A stretch of 64,000 bases of DNA from Torreya grandis (Eukaryota; Streptophyta; Pinopsida; Cupressales; Taxaceae), in assembly GCA_037957365.1 (NCBI GenBank), contig JARHVA010000460.1, positions 1,618,001 to 1,682,000 on the forward strand, in the 5' to 3' direction. Shown here in pieces: positions 1-11,583 of the stretch (position 1 is the stretch's first letter; each line of letters begins with the position of its first letter). The notes under the pieces are model-generated. The model was not told the DNA's origin and made no database searches. It saw only the letters and a list, made by a program, of their open reading frames with translations. The position numbers were made by a program, and so were the translations under genes.

Positions 1-3000
1 CTATGACCTTGGAAGATCATATTTCAGTTAAAAATAGTTTTAGAGTGTCACATGGGCTTCAAAAAATCATTTTTAGGCTTTATACCAAATTTTAAGTTGT
101 ATAAATACTTCAAACATTCTCTCTCTTCCATCGCTACCTTCACAAGCTCAGAAAAGCAGAATTCAAGTGGATGGTATAGCTAGGAGAGAGAGAGAGTTAG
201 GATCTAAAAATTTGGTCATTATTAGGGGTCCAAATAATATTGAAATTAGTTTCATTTAATTTTATCTTCATGGACCCTCTTTTATGAACAATCACTAAGA
301 GTGACAATAAGTCAGTATGCCTTGTTCATTCAAGCAGGGTCTGATTTTGCTTTTGTTTCTCTACTTCAGAATTTGATGGATAATAATGGATTTTAGGGAT
401 GTTTTTAGAGGTAAAATTTATCCTTTCCATGTTATTTTACTTTGATAATTCATATCCATGAAGTGTCTTCAGTAAAATGAAAAGTGTCTTAATTGTGTGG
501 TCATATCATTCTACTGCAAGTCTATTTTGGTTTACCTGAGACATTTGTCATCTTCAGAGGTTCAAAATGCTTCATCATTCATGAAATATTCATAAAAATC
601 ATAATTTATGTTCTCTCCCTTTGAATTCAATCGTTTATACAGTCTCTAAGTGTATTTTTCTTTGGAAAGGTTTTATAGTATTTGAACAACCTTCTCCAGG
701 TCTGAGTATCAATGTTAGGTCTGAGTGGTAATGAGAAATCCATGGTAGCATTAAGGATACACCATTGAAATATTGGGAATATTATATAATTTTTTTTATG
801 ATCCAATTACACCTTCAAATAAATGCCCATAAAGTCTTTTAGTCACACACAAACCTGCAAGCCTACAAGTGGAAATTCATGAATCCAAGTTTGCGTTAGG
901 ACTTTCTTGACAACATGGAGTTGTACCTTAAACTCTTTGACACTCATTAAAATATAAATAACTCCATTTAATATCACAAAAATAATAAATGATCAAATAA
1001 TGAGTCTCTAACTCTCATGTAAAAAATCCTTATGCATGAACCATTATACACACAGTCCTTTACATCTTGGAGAACAAATTTGTGAACACTTGATATCTAC
1101 TTAGAATATGCATACCTTTTACAGAGATAGTTAAATGTTATTAATGAAAAAGTGGTATAATATATTACTACAATGATTCAATAAGATTTACCCTCAAGAA
1201 TTAGACCTACAGGCAGAAGTACACCTATAAGCAGGGTGTAAAGTGAGTGAGGATAATTCAAGGATTCAAGGTGTTAATCGTTTATGAGAGAATCAAGCTG
1301 AATGTTTTAAAATTTTAGTAGGTTCCACTTTATTCAGTATTAAATGACATCATTATTCAATTCAAGTTGACAAATAGATACTCAAAACTCTCCAAAAGAT
1401 CCCTACCTACAGCCAAGCCTAAATGGATAAGGATAGAGAATGATGGAGTTTTAGAGTTTTGAAGCCTTGTGAGGAAGTTGAGTGGAGTTCAAAGAATAAA
1501 GGTCCTGATTTTGATACCAATATCGATCCAATATCTACTTATTTAGAATATAAAAGACAAGATAAACCTAAGCCTACCATTACATAGTCCTCATCACCTA
1601 CAAGCCTACCCAGTCTAGGTGATGAAGTATCTTTAGTGACACAAAAGATGAAGGGTTTGCTAAGGGATGTAAAGCACAATGAGATGTTTTCCTAACACAT
1701 TATGACTCCTAATCCATCTTTAAATTAAACAAAATTATATAAGCTTGACTAAGCCTATTTAGGTCTGTCAGGCCTAAGGCTAAGCACATAAGATGGTGTA
1801 CACAATGTAAAAAGAAGATATAAGGCATAATGGTGAGAATAAATTATTGTGGAGGGTGTGAACAAGCCCAAAAGGTAATTTAAAGTCTAACAAGCCCAAA
1901 ATAAGTTAAAGAGATGTCCAAATAAGTGGCATTCAAGATTTGCATATACCAAACCAAATGAGATCATAAGCCTACCTGCCAAACCAAATTTAAGTTGTCT
2001 TCTTAGTCTGAAGTTAGGGATGAGAAAGTGATGTAATTAAAGTTGTCAAAAAATGGAAATTTACCTTAGTATCTTTGAATAAGGACTTGGTCTCACACAA
2101 TAGCATCTCACGAGGAAAGCCTAAAAGACCTAGATGAGCTTAAGAGCTTCTTTTCCACACATCAGATGTAAAGGCAACATCTCAATGTATGGAGGAGGTT
2201 GATATACTAAGAGGCATTAATGGTTGGATAAGTATTTAGTGCACTCAGAGTCTTGATGAGTTTACTCAAAACTTGCAATTTCAAATGTCAAAAAAGAAGT
2301 CCTAAAACCTTGAGATCACCACTATATCCAGTCATGAAGAACAAGAGATAGGTTCAGAATTATTAAGGCAGAGTTAACTTCATTTAGATATGTAATGGAT
2401 CTAAGGACATTATGGAAAATAAAAAAATGTGAAACACAGCTTCTAAGAGCACCATGACCACCTACATGGGTCTCTACATCTGATGATAACCTACAATTTC
2501 ACCCTAAGGTTTAGCTAGAAGACTATGTAAGGTGTTATAGAGGAAGCAAATGGCTTAACAAAGCCAACACAAGAGATCCAAGGGCTCTAAAGAGTGAATT
2601 GCATACACTCATAGGTGGAAAAATGATTAGATCACTTCCTTTAAGGGAAAAACATAGGAAACATTATCATTATGCCTATTAACCTTATACCCTCCTCAAA
2701 GATCACTACATGGAGACTTTGCTTGAGGCAAGAAATAAGTTGAGCTGAGAATATTGAGGAACCTAAGGATATGGTGAGAAGTATATATAAGAATCCCATG
2801 AATTTATAACCCCTGACAGTGGATGAAATGGAGAAAATGTAGTCAGCTAGGGTATTTTAAGTTAGTTGGCTTAAGAACCCTAGGCATCAACTAGTGGTAT
2901 GTATAGCATGGTTGAAGAAGAAATGTGATAAGAGGATCATGTGATCAAGTCATGGTAGATGTCTCAGACCTATGGAGGTCATTGAAAACTCAAATTCAAA

Positions 3001-3261
3001 CCCAGAACATCACATATAGTCCACATCTCTCTCTAGACCTCACAAACGCATAGCCTATTAGATGAGGGTCTATTAAACATGTTCATATCTTTCATGAAAG
3101 GATGCATGGTGGATAAAACAATTGGGGATAAGAGGACACCCATGTATACTCATGATTCTATTGGAAATATTTTCATTGATTTCAAATGTCTAGCATTATT
3201 GGTGATAAAGGCCCCATTGCATTTAATGGTGTTTTTGATATTCATATCTTGGCTAATGTGT
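1..3261. other. Unassigned intergenic sequence, no recognisable gene
   Basis: No open frame longer than about 90 codons and no domain that I recognise. A (GA)n run lies near 183-198. Between about 1380 and 2900 some stretches read without stops for 30-40 codons in one + frame (for example around 1460-1580 and 2510-2640), so an old, heavily mutated coding element is possible, but I cannot name a family. The short open frame at 3079-3357 crosses into the LTR-like segment and is probably chance. Confidence 0.5.
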
Positions 3262-4140
3262 GTTAATATTTATTTAATATTAATGAATATATTTTTGGTT
3301 ACATATAAGTCAAAAGAGGTCCATGGAGAAGTCAAAGAGTCACGGGGTAAAAGATGAAAGAGTAATGGGACATATGTTCTCATGAAGAATCATCTCGAGG
3401 AATTCCAAGAGTCACCATGTGAAGACAAAAGAGGTATGGTGCATTTTTCCATGAAGGGACACTTTGAGGAATATGAAAAGTCACCAAGATAAAGACAAAA
3501 GAGGAAAGGATGATTTTGCTTATGAAGGGTCAACTTATGACTTTCAAATGCAAGGATAAGAAGGATCATGTAAATTTGGCACCATTTTCCATGAGGATTG
3601 AAGGGTCACAAAGGGTGAATGCCAAAGGTCATTTGGAAAGCTATAAATAAAGGCTTGAGAAGCCATTTGTAATATGAAAGAGAGTGCATGGTTTGTATCT
3701 ATTTTCAAAGAGAAAAAAGCAGGAGATATTGTAGATTTTTATCATTTGTTGAGTAAGCAACATTGAGAGATAGTTGTGTTTTATACACAAGAGGGGTTAG
3801 TGTTCCTGTGGGTTGGTGCTCACAAATAGTTGTTGTGTTGGTGCTCCACAAAGGGGTTGGTGCTCCTGCAAGTTGGTGCTTGTAAACTTTGTATTTTTAG
3901 TTGGTGCTCATTCATATACTTGAGATTGTTCTTCATGGTTTTTCCCACTTTGGGTTTCCACGTAAAAATTTGGTGTCTCTCTCTCTCTCTCTTGTGTGGT
4001 GGAAATTATTGTTTCAGTTTTATTGCATATCTTGAATGTGTGATTAAGTGGTTAAAGTAAAGAAATCAGATTAAGTAAAAAGATATATAATATACCAATT
4101 CACCCCCCCCCCTCTCAGTATATTTTGTGCTTAATAGATT
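3262..4140 (+). repeat. Copia-type LTR remnant (possible solo LTR)
   Basis: The right end has wording typical of plant Ty1/copia LTRs: a TTTTTCCCAC...TTTCCACGTAAA stretch, then TTGGTGTC followed by a (TC)n run (about 3975-3992), and ATACCAATTCACC followed by a C run and CTCTCAG (about 4093-4120). About 330 bp upstream of the C run is a good TATA box, and between them lie several diverged GTTGGTGCTC repeats (3790-3910). I see no copia gag-pol next to it, so it looks like a solo or stranded LTR. Both ends are approximate; the left end is a guess at a TGTTAATATT start. Confidence 0.45.
3642..3649 (+). promoter_or_regulatory. TATA box of the copia-like LTR
   Basis: TATAAATA followed by AAGGCTTGAGAAGCC. 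A TATAAATA-AGGC arrangement in the middle of an LTR is the usual retroelement promoter, with transcription expected about 30 bp downstream. Confidence 0.4.
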
Positions 4141-5341
4141 TATGGAATTTGGATGTTCATCCAAAGCCCATCCCTTATGAATCATCTTTAAGACCTTGAG
4201 GCACTCATAGGCTATCCAAATAGGCAAGTTTCAGCCTAATGAGAGAAAATAAGATTTGTATGCATCTAGATGAATTGGAAAATTCCTTAAATGACCTGAA
4301 TAATGTCTAAATATCTTGAGACTAAGCATCACCTCATGTCATTGGTTGGCACTTGCAGGTATGGAATTGTATGGAATAGGTCAATAAGGACAAATTTTAA
4401 ACTACTTGGGAGGACTATACAAGGTGTCATAAGTTAAAAATTGACATGGATGATCTTCAGTGGGTTATAAAACTTAATAACATGTTTATTTTAGGTTTTA
4501 CATGTGTGTGAATATTGTAGATCCAAAATTCAGACTCTAGACAGGGAAGCCCAATTAAGACCTAGCTAGGAGAGAGAAACAGATGTAAAGGATACCTCCA
4601 CTCACTCTCAGGACCTAAAACATGGCATGGAGATGTAAATCCATATTGGATCCTAAAATATTCCTTTATTTTCCCATTACCATCCTTACACTTCTCTACA
4701 CAAGGAGGTTTATATGATTTCAAGGCTACAAGGAATGAGGCCAAAATGGAGCTTTTGGTGTAGAACGAGTTCTTAGGGTTGGTTTGAGACCTCAAAATGA
4801 GTTTTTTTAGGTATATTATGATTTTAATAGGTCATCCATAGAGAGATAAAAAAATTTATAATATGAATTCAATTTTTGACACTTATAAGCAAGATTGGCC
4901 TAATGAGGTGAAGAGATTTCTAGACACCTAACAAGAGAATGAAGTGATGTGTCAAAGGGAACCTAAAGAGATCATTTGATAGATGTAAATATAATATAAA
5001 AGGTGTAAATAAACATAATATAACCATCAATAAGGACACTTGTCATTCAATAATCCAAAGCAAAGGGCAATTTTGGAGAGCTAGTCAAGGTGTCAAGTTT
5101 AAAACTTCCATCCCACTTGGAGTAGAAGATCATCTTCAGAAGACTAACACTTGTCTTTTAGGACATAATGGGTAATTTTAAAACTCATTTATTTTTTAAC
5201 TCCTCTCTCTCTCTCTCTCTCTCTCCCTCCTATGCCCTTCTCTCCTTCTCTCACTTTATCTATATATTAAGCCTTGATTGGCTAAGTTTGTATCTTCCAC
5301 ATGGGTATGGTGAAGCTCTACCCATTTGAATCCTTTTATCA
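4141..5341. other. Unassigned sequence with a (CT)n microsatellite
   Basis: No supported gene. A (CT)n run of about 23 bp lies at 5203-5225, followed by CTATATATTAAG (about 5260), which could be a fragment of another promoter or LTR. The sequence just before 5342 does not match the sequence before the homologous part of the downstream LTR of element 1, so the left end of element 1 is truncated or rearranged here. Confidence 0.4.
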
Positions 5342-6854
5342 TTAAAGGAATTTACAAAGAAAAATACCAAGACATGAAGGCAGGTTTTCCTTCAGGAAAA
5401 ATGTCAGAAGGAATTTCTTTAAAAATTTTGTCCGAAGGAATTGAGAAGACAAGGGAGCCTGAAGGAGCCTGAAGGGCAAGTGCCCTTGCAGGGGACTATC
5501 AACGACCAAAAAGGGACCTTTTCCATTTTTTTGAAGGGACACCTTCCCTTCAAGAAGGTTCATTTGCAAAGGCCAAAGGAATAACCAAAGGGATGACGGG
5601 CCTGAGCACGTCAATCTTAACATAGTGAAATAGATATTGGAGTTCAAACGTCTAGTGACGGGCATGTGAACGTCAAATTCAAGGCAAAAAAATAGTCCTT
5701 AGTTTTTGAATAGTGGTAGGCCTGTAGACGTCAATTTTGATGGGATGCGTCGGCTTAGAAAGGATCCCAAAGAGTGAGGAAATGATAAAAGATAGCCCTG
5801 AGGGCCAAAGAGCCAGGAAAAAGATAAAGGCCAAGCGTAGAATGAATAAAATAGCCTAGGTGGCATAGAAAGCATCAACACAAGAAGTTATTGCAATGGA
5901 TGAAATAATCTCTACTAAGTGGCATTCAGTAGAATGGCATGTTTTTCCTCATTTTACATTAATGAGCAGACAGTCACGTGAACTTCATTGAGAAGTGCCC
6001 TTGTCATTAAATCAAACAAAGCAACCCATGCTCTTGTAGTGATATTTAATACGGGTTAAGCATCAAAGTCAAGACTTGTGACATCCACAGCATGGTTCCT
6101 TCAGTAGTTTCCTCTTTCCAATGTGTTCAACGTAGTATGGGCTGCCTATTCTTGATAAGCACCAAAGTCTTCTTCTTGATGCCATATATTGTAATCTCTC
6201 ACGAGAGGAAGATATCTCTCATTTTGTAAGGCAAAGCCTTGCCAAAATTTTACCTTTGATCAATAAGAATGCATTTCACCTCTATCTGGCTGGTTATAAT
6301 TTTGAGTGTGTCTGTGTATCAATTATGTGCTCAATCATTTTTAACTTGATGCTTTCACAAATTGACACCAACATACCTAGTGTAGCAAAAACACCATTTC
6401 TATAGGTTAGCAGGAAGTGTTGCATCTAGAGCATAGACATAGAAGAGTAGTTATCTGATAGTGTGTTTTCTACAGCACTTGTGGTAAGTTCATTTTATAT
6501 GTGTCTTCATTAAGCCCCCTATTAAATCTCCCTACAATATGGTCTTTTTGTCAAATAAAGTGTCTGTTCACCCCTTCTAGTTTGAAGTGATAAAATAGCT
6601 GAGTAGATCAAAATCATTTGGTGCATCACCATTTAGATAATTTCTATTTTGGTTATATCCTTCTCCCTTTTCACCCCCCCCATTATTAGCAGTAGTAGTG
6701 AAAGACTTCAGAGATGCATTAAAGAGAGCTAGCCATTATCTAGAGATTCTTCCCTCAATTTTGCCAAACCCATAGCAAAAGAGGAGTCTCCATTGTGTCG
6801 CGTGGAAGAAAGAAGCTCAGCGTTCTTTCAAGGGTGCAATACACAGCATCAACA
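5342..6854 (+). repeat. Element 1 upstream (5') LTR, left-truncated
   Basis: Matches 13749-15272 almost throughout, starting at AAGGAATTTACAAAG (5344). It contains the AAGGGCA-AG-TGCCCTT hairpin (5472-5487), repeated GAAGGAATT units, a TATA-like CATATATTGTAA (about 6183) and a likely polyadenylation zone around GATCAATAAGAATG (about 6258). I place the right end after ...CATCAACA because the primer-binding-like TTTTTGGACGC follows directly, as it does in elements 2 and 3. The left third of the LTR, present in the downstream copy, is missing. Confidence 0.75.
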
Positions 6855-6877
6855 ATTTTTGGACGCTTGATGGGACC
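6855..6877 (+). promoter_or_regulatory. Element 1 primer-binding-site region
   Basis: TTTTTGGACGCTTGATGGGA lies directly after the LTR end. The equivalent positions of elements 2 and 3 read TTTTTGGCGACTCCGTTGGGG and TTTTTGGCGACTCTACTGGGG, so this is a mutated version of the same tRNA-primer site. The tRNA species cannot be settled by eye; tRNA-Arg has been reported for related Ogre-type elements. Confidence 0.55.
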
Positions 6878-7190
6878 AATTTTAATGCTAAAAAAAATAC
6901 AAGATTGGTGTTGATCCTGTTACAGCAATAATGAACCACTAATCCAGTATCTAGTGACACCATTTTCAAGAACATCAGAAATTGGTCAGAGATCAGTCTG
7001 ACATCCCATGCCTAAGGTCACCATAAGATCTTCTACAAAGGGTATCCCTTTTGAATTCGTTGAGCTCCAATTAATCTCATCAAGGTAACTGACGTTTGCA
7101 AGGACTCATCCCTATACAAAAATTCATTTTCCCAGACCTGCTATAAAACATACTTATGCAAGAAGACCCTAACAAAACCCTATTATCACC

Positions 7191-8480
7191 ATGGCTTTAC
7201 TTTTTGTAGCCTTTCATGGTCAGAGCCTGTTAAACCTTCTACATTATGACCCAATTCTATGGATAGCCCTTAAGAGTGTTCCTCCCTTTAATGGAGAGGG
7301 GCCTATACCGCTATTGAGCACATCAAAAATATCACCAACCTCTATAATATTCACAATGTCAGTGAAGAGAATATAGCCATCAGGTTGTTGACATTGTCTT
7401 TTAAGGGTAAGGTTCTAGATTGGTATGGAATCTTGCCTATGAATTCAGTCGACACATGGAATGAATTAGGCACTCTCTTGACAAATAGATTTAGGGAGAA
7501 GAGTGACCATCTCTCACTTGATGAATAGCTAACCACCATGAAAAGAGCTCCACATGAATTCATGCAGGATTTTAATACCAAGTTTCAAAAGACCCGAGAT
7601 AGAATCCCCATTTTGGTAAGGCCAACCCCAAGCTACTCTTTCCTCTATTACTTAAAAGCTTTGAACAGCAACATTACTGTCATGATACAATCAATGGGAG
7701 GACAAATGTTTCCAGCTACCTATGAAATTGCCATAGCCATTGAAAATTGCCTGGTGCAAGTAGGAAAGATAGCCCCTAGACCTCATATGCTACTCTTTCC
7801 TGAATTACCACCTCTAGTTCAAACTATAGCACCCACCTTAGCTCTTCTTCCTAGCATATAAAATTCAACTGCTATCTCACCCAATGACCTTTGTGAAGTT
7901 AAGAGCTTGTTACAAAGCGTGACCAATGAACTAGTGGCTCTCAAAAGTCAACAAGCACAAAACAATCAGCTAAATCAAGGATATCAGTAGTTTGGACAAG
8001 CAAATAGACCCCCTTTTCAGAATTATAATCAAGGACAGGGTCATTTTACACAAGTCAGACCATATTAAGGGTATAATCTAGGTTCTCCTTCATCATCTAA
8101 AGCTCTTGTGCTCGCTCAAAATAATCTGGTACAAGAACATCCTAATTGCTCACCCCTAGGATATGGTCAAGAACGAGTTGCTTATACAAATGAGATGTTG
8201 AGTCAACATATGAATACATAAGACAATCAAGCTACCCAATTCCCAAGATTTGAGGTGTCAATACAACCTGGCATGGACAGCAAGCAGGGTTAGTCTAATT
8301 CCACTCTCATGAATCACATGGAAGGTGAATTTTGTGCAGTCAACTATGTGGGTATGAACAACTAAGGTGATTGTGTTGCATCCAACATTAGGTCCAAAAG
8401 GAGAGCTATGGAGGAAGCTCAGGTAGCTACCCAAACATCTGTAGCTTCTTCACCACATGAGAGTTAAAATTTTCTAAATT
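7191..8480 (+). pseudogene. gag: Element 1 gag (capsid) pseudogene
   Basis: Encodes the structural Gag protein that would form the cytoplasmic retrotransposon particle. An ATG at 7191 opens a frame reading to PPFNGEGP (about 7285-7310); a frameshift then moves to the frame carrying AIEHIKNI, RLLTLSFKGKVLDWY (about 7381-7425) and EFMQDFNTKFQKTRDRIP, the pattern of the Retrotrans_gag domain. In-frame stops follow near 7529, 7858 and 7988, and more before 8480. The C-terminal part is rich in Q and N. I see no clear CCHC zinc knuckle, either lost or too mutated. Frame and order make it the start of the gag-pol polyprotein. Confidence 0.75.
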
Positions 8481-8515
8481 ACAGGCCATCGGTTACACCC
8501 TCAACTCCTTAGCCT

Positions 8516-9200
8516 ATGCCTCACGCTGAAAGCACCCCCAAAGAAAACTTAAAGGGTAGCAACCCCCAAATCAATATGGTAGACCAGATGAAGAATCTGC
8601 ACATGAATATCTCCTTGTGGGATTCATTAGCAATGCCAGGACAAGAGGACATACTCCAGATGAAATTGCATAGGATAAATGAACAAGCTATCCTAGCAAA
8701 AGATGATAATGTTTTGATCATGAATGGGCACCCTTCCATAACAGGCCAAGCAAAGAAAGATGAAAAGGTTCCCCCTTTCTACCTATCCTTAGTCATAGGA
8801 GATTTATTAGTACACAACTACATTATTGACTGTGGAGCAAGCACCTTAGTAATGCCCAAATGCATATTAGATAAGTTGGGACTCAAATATGAGGAGATGA
8901 CCAAGGGAGTCTTGCAGCTAGATGGATCACCAGCCAAGACACTAGGAGTGGTACGAGGCTTGAATCTAATGTTGCACACCTGTCCGACTTTCTTAATTTC
9001 CTATGACATGGTGGTGGTGGATGTTCTTCCCTACTTTGCTATCTACTTGTCTAGGGATTTTACATCCAAAATAGGTGGGTTCCTAGTAGCAAACTTGTCT
9101 TACATGGTTTTTAGAACCAAATATGGGACTAAGGTCAAGATTGAGTCAGAGCCAATCCATAGAGATCATCTGGAGTCATACTCACTCAAAGTAGTGAATG
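8516..9200 (+). pseudogene. Element 1 aspartic protease domain
   Basis: Part of a 346-codon open frame (8516-9556) in the pol frame. The catalytic site reads IIDCGAST (about 8822-8845), close to the retropepsin D-S/T-G-A motif but with Cys at the middle position. A hydrophobic second half follows (LISYDMVVVDVLPYFAIYL, about 8992-9048), where related proteases have a VADIPASYGxLLxR stretch. The domain would cut the polyprotein inside the particle. The ATG at 8516 is only the first Met after an in-frame stop, not a true start. Confidence 0.75.
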
Positions 9201-9411
9201 TCAACTATGCCATTATTGATGAAGAAGAATTCCAAGTGGATCAATCTCTGCCCTCTACCCTTGAAGGAGTTGCTGACCTGCTCTTAGATGAATGGGGAAG
9301 TGACAACTTCGAACGTGACCCATATAAGTTTATAGAAGAGGCAAGGCTTGGAATTTATTGCATGCATGAAGAAGGTAATCTTGTGCTAGGTTTGATGAAA
9401 GCAAACCAAGA

Positions 9412-9950
9412 GAGCTTGGGTTTATGGAAACTCTTCTTTGATGGCTCAAGAGGCAAATTGGGAGCTAGTGGTGGAGTGGTGTTAATTTCCCCCTCAAAGG
9501 AGAAATACTTCTTATCTTTCAGGTTCCAATTTTCTTGCACTTGCAATGTTGTATAATATGAGTCTCTCATCCATGGTTTGGAGTGGGCAAGGAAAAGAGG
9601 AATTAAAGAGCTATAAGTTTTTGGGGATAGTGAGTTGATCATAAATCAGGGGAGAGGCCAAAATCTGACAAAGAATTCCTTGCTTAAGTCTTATAAGCAC
9701 AGGGTGTGGGTCTTAGTGGAGAGTTTCCTTGCTTTCAATTTTTTTTCCATTCCAAGAGAGCAAAATAAGCAAGCAGACAGACTAGCAGCAGTTGGTGCCC
9801 AATTTGACATCTCCAAGGAGATAGTCTGACACAACAGTCTGCACCATTTAAAAGTGGTAATCAGATCCTTCATGCCTGATAACATCACTAATAGGCAGGT
9901 GTTTGACAGCATTCAACAGATAGCACTCTTTTTGCAAGAGGAGGCTTAGT
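9412..9950 (+). pseudogene. Element 1 extra RNase H, placed before reverse transcriptase
   Basis: Would degrade the RNA strand of the RNA-DNA hybrid during reverse transcription. Four acidic positions of the RNase H fold are readable in one frame: FFDGS (Asp codon 9440-9442), YESL (Glu 9560-9562), FGDSELI (Asp 9626-9628) and QADRLA (Asp 9776-9778). The GASGGVVLISP and IPREQN segments between them also fit this family. Stops at 9554, around 9614 and at 9827 interrupt it. It lies between protease and reverse transcriptase, unlike the RT-RNaseH-aRNaseH-integrase order of Ogre and Retand. As far as I recall, many plant pol proteins share this placement, so it is probably a lineage feature. Confidence 0.75.
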
Positions 9951-10189
9951 TTGCCTCTAGAAATCAAGCCAAGCTACAGTAGTAGTATGGCGGCTAGATT
10001 GTTCAGCTAAAGAATAACAAACTTCCCAAAGGCTTAGTCACTCTCAAGAACATTTTCAATGAGGATGACCAACTTAAAAATGACAAAGAAAGCATCACAA
10101 CAAAGAAAGAAAACTATGAAAAGGTTTAAATATTCAAGAACAAGCTACTTGCACTTGAGAAGGTATGTACAGATCATGACAGGCAGGCT

Positions 10190-11060
10190 TTCATCTTACT
10201 GTGCCAAGAATTTGCTGATGTCTTTGCTTGGGAGTATAGCGACTTGAAGGGTTTTGACCCAAGTTTGGCCCAACATACAATTGAGCTGGAGGAAGGTGCC
10301 AAGCCCATCAAACAAAAAAAAAGGCCTGTCAACCCAAAGATTGAGCCTTTCATACGGAAGGAATTCACCAAACTGAATAAGTCCAAGATCATATTTTTTA
10401 TCAAACACTCTTCTTGGCTGGCCAATCTAGTCCCTGTTAGAAAAAAGAATGGGGAGATCAGACTATGTGTGGATTTCAGAGACCTTAATAGAGTCTCATT
10501 GAAAGATCACTATCCTCTCCCAAGCATGGAGTAGATCCTCCAAATAGTGACAGGTAGTGAACATTTCTAACTCTTAGATGGGTATTTAGGGTACAATCAA
10601 ATTTTAGTGCAAGATGGTGATCAATACAAGACATCCTTCACTACCAAGTGGGGGATGTTTGCTTATCAAAAAATGTCATTTGGAGTATCCAATGCTGGAG
10701 CCACTTTTCAATGAGCCATGGACATGGCTTTCCAAAGCCTGATAAATAATGTTGTACTGGTTTATCTTGATGATGTGACGGTATTTTCTAAGCAAGCAGG
10801 CCAACATCTGAAACACCTTAGGCAAATATTTAAGAGGTGTAGAGATTTTAGTATCTCTCTCAACCCAAATAAATGTGTGTTCATTGTCCATGAAGTTAAA
10901 CTCCTTGGCTTGTTGTTTCGAAAGGGGTCTTGACCATTGATCCAGAAAGAGTCCGCACCATCCTAGCATTGTCCTTGCCTAAGCATAAGAAAGGTCTATA
11001 AAGATTCTTTGGTAGAATAAATTTTATCAGGAGATTTATCCCAAATTTTTTTGAGATAGT
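10190..11060 (+). pseudogene. Element 1 reverse transcriptase domain
   Basis: RNA-dependent DNA polymerase that would copy the element RNA. Landmarks in order: FADVFAWEYSDLKGFDP linker (about 10210-10260), NLVPVRKKNGEIRLCVDF (about 10423-10477), LKDHYPLP, GYLGYNQILV, YQKMSFGVSNAGATFQ and the active-site VYLDDVTVFS with YLDD at 10763-10774. Stops occur after PLPSME (10532), in TGSEHF (about 10568) and just before AMDMAF (10712). The frame is lost after LLGLLFRKGS (about 10930), close to the connection with the second RNase H. Confidence 0.85.
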
Positions 11061-11568
11061 CAAGCCACTAACCTCCATGCTAAAGAAAGATAAGAAATTC
11101 ACATGGATAGCACAAAGGAAGGGTAGTTTTGAAGGGATCAAGTAGGCTATTGACCAGGCTCCTACCTTGATCAGTCCTAACTTTACCAAGAATTTCAACC
11201 TCTACACTTTCAAAAATGAAGAGGTAATCTCTGCTATGCTTACCAAAGAAAATGATGACAACCTTGAACAATCACTTGCATTCTTTAGCCAAGGTCTGGA
11301 AGGTTTTGAAATCAAGTATACATATGTTGAAAATCAAGTCCTTGCAGTCATACGAAGCCTAAACAAATTTAGACATATGCTATCAAATAGCAAGGTTCAT
11401 CTCATGGTGCCCCATCCCAACGTCAAATATTTCTTGATCAGTCATGATCTAAATGAAAAGAGAGCAAGATGGATCACCAAAGTAATGGAATATGACATGG
11501 ACATCAAAACCACCAAGCTGGTAAGGGGAAAAGGCCTATGTGAACACCTTGTTATAGACCTTAAATAG
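11061..11568 (+). pseudogene. Element 1 second, degenerate RNase H
   Basis: Sits where the standard gypsy RNase H belongs, directly after reverse transcriptase, and ends with the linker-like TKLVRGKGLCEHLV. Recognisable parts are AMLTKEN, FFSQGLEGFEIKYTYVENQVLAVI and the LNKFRHML helix. The usual YxDASD start reads LYTFKNEE here, so the first catalytic Asp is gone. The same residue is missing in element 3, which suggests this domain had already become a catalytically empty spacer in the family, with the upstream RNase H doing the chemistry. Confidence 0.7.
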
Positions 11569-11583
11569 TAAAAAGAGGAAATT

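Noticed and set aside
5342..5881. Two - strand frames (107 and 60 codons) upstream of element 1
   Set aside because: Inside the LTR of element 1, antisense to its transcript, not conserved in the 3' LTR, no domain.
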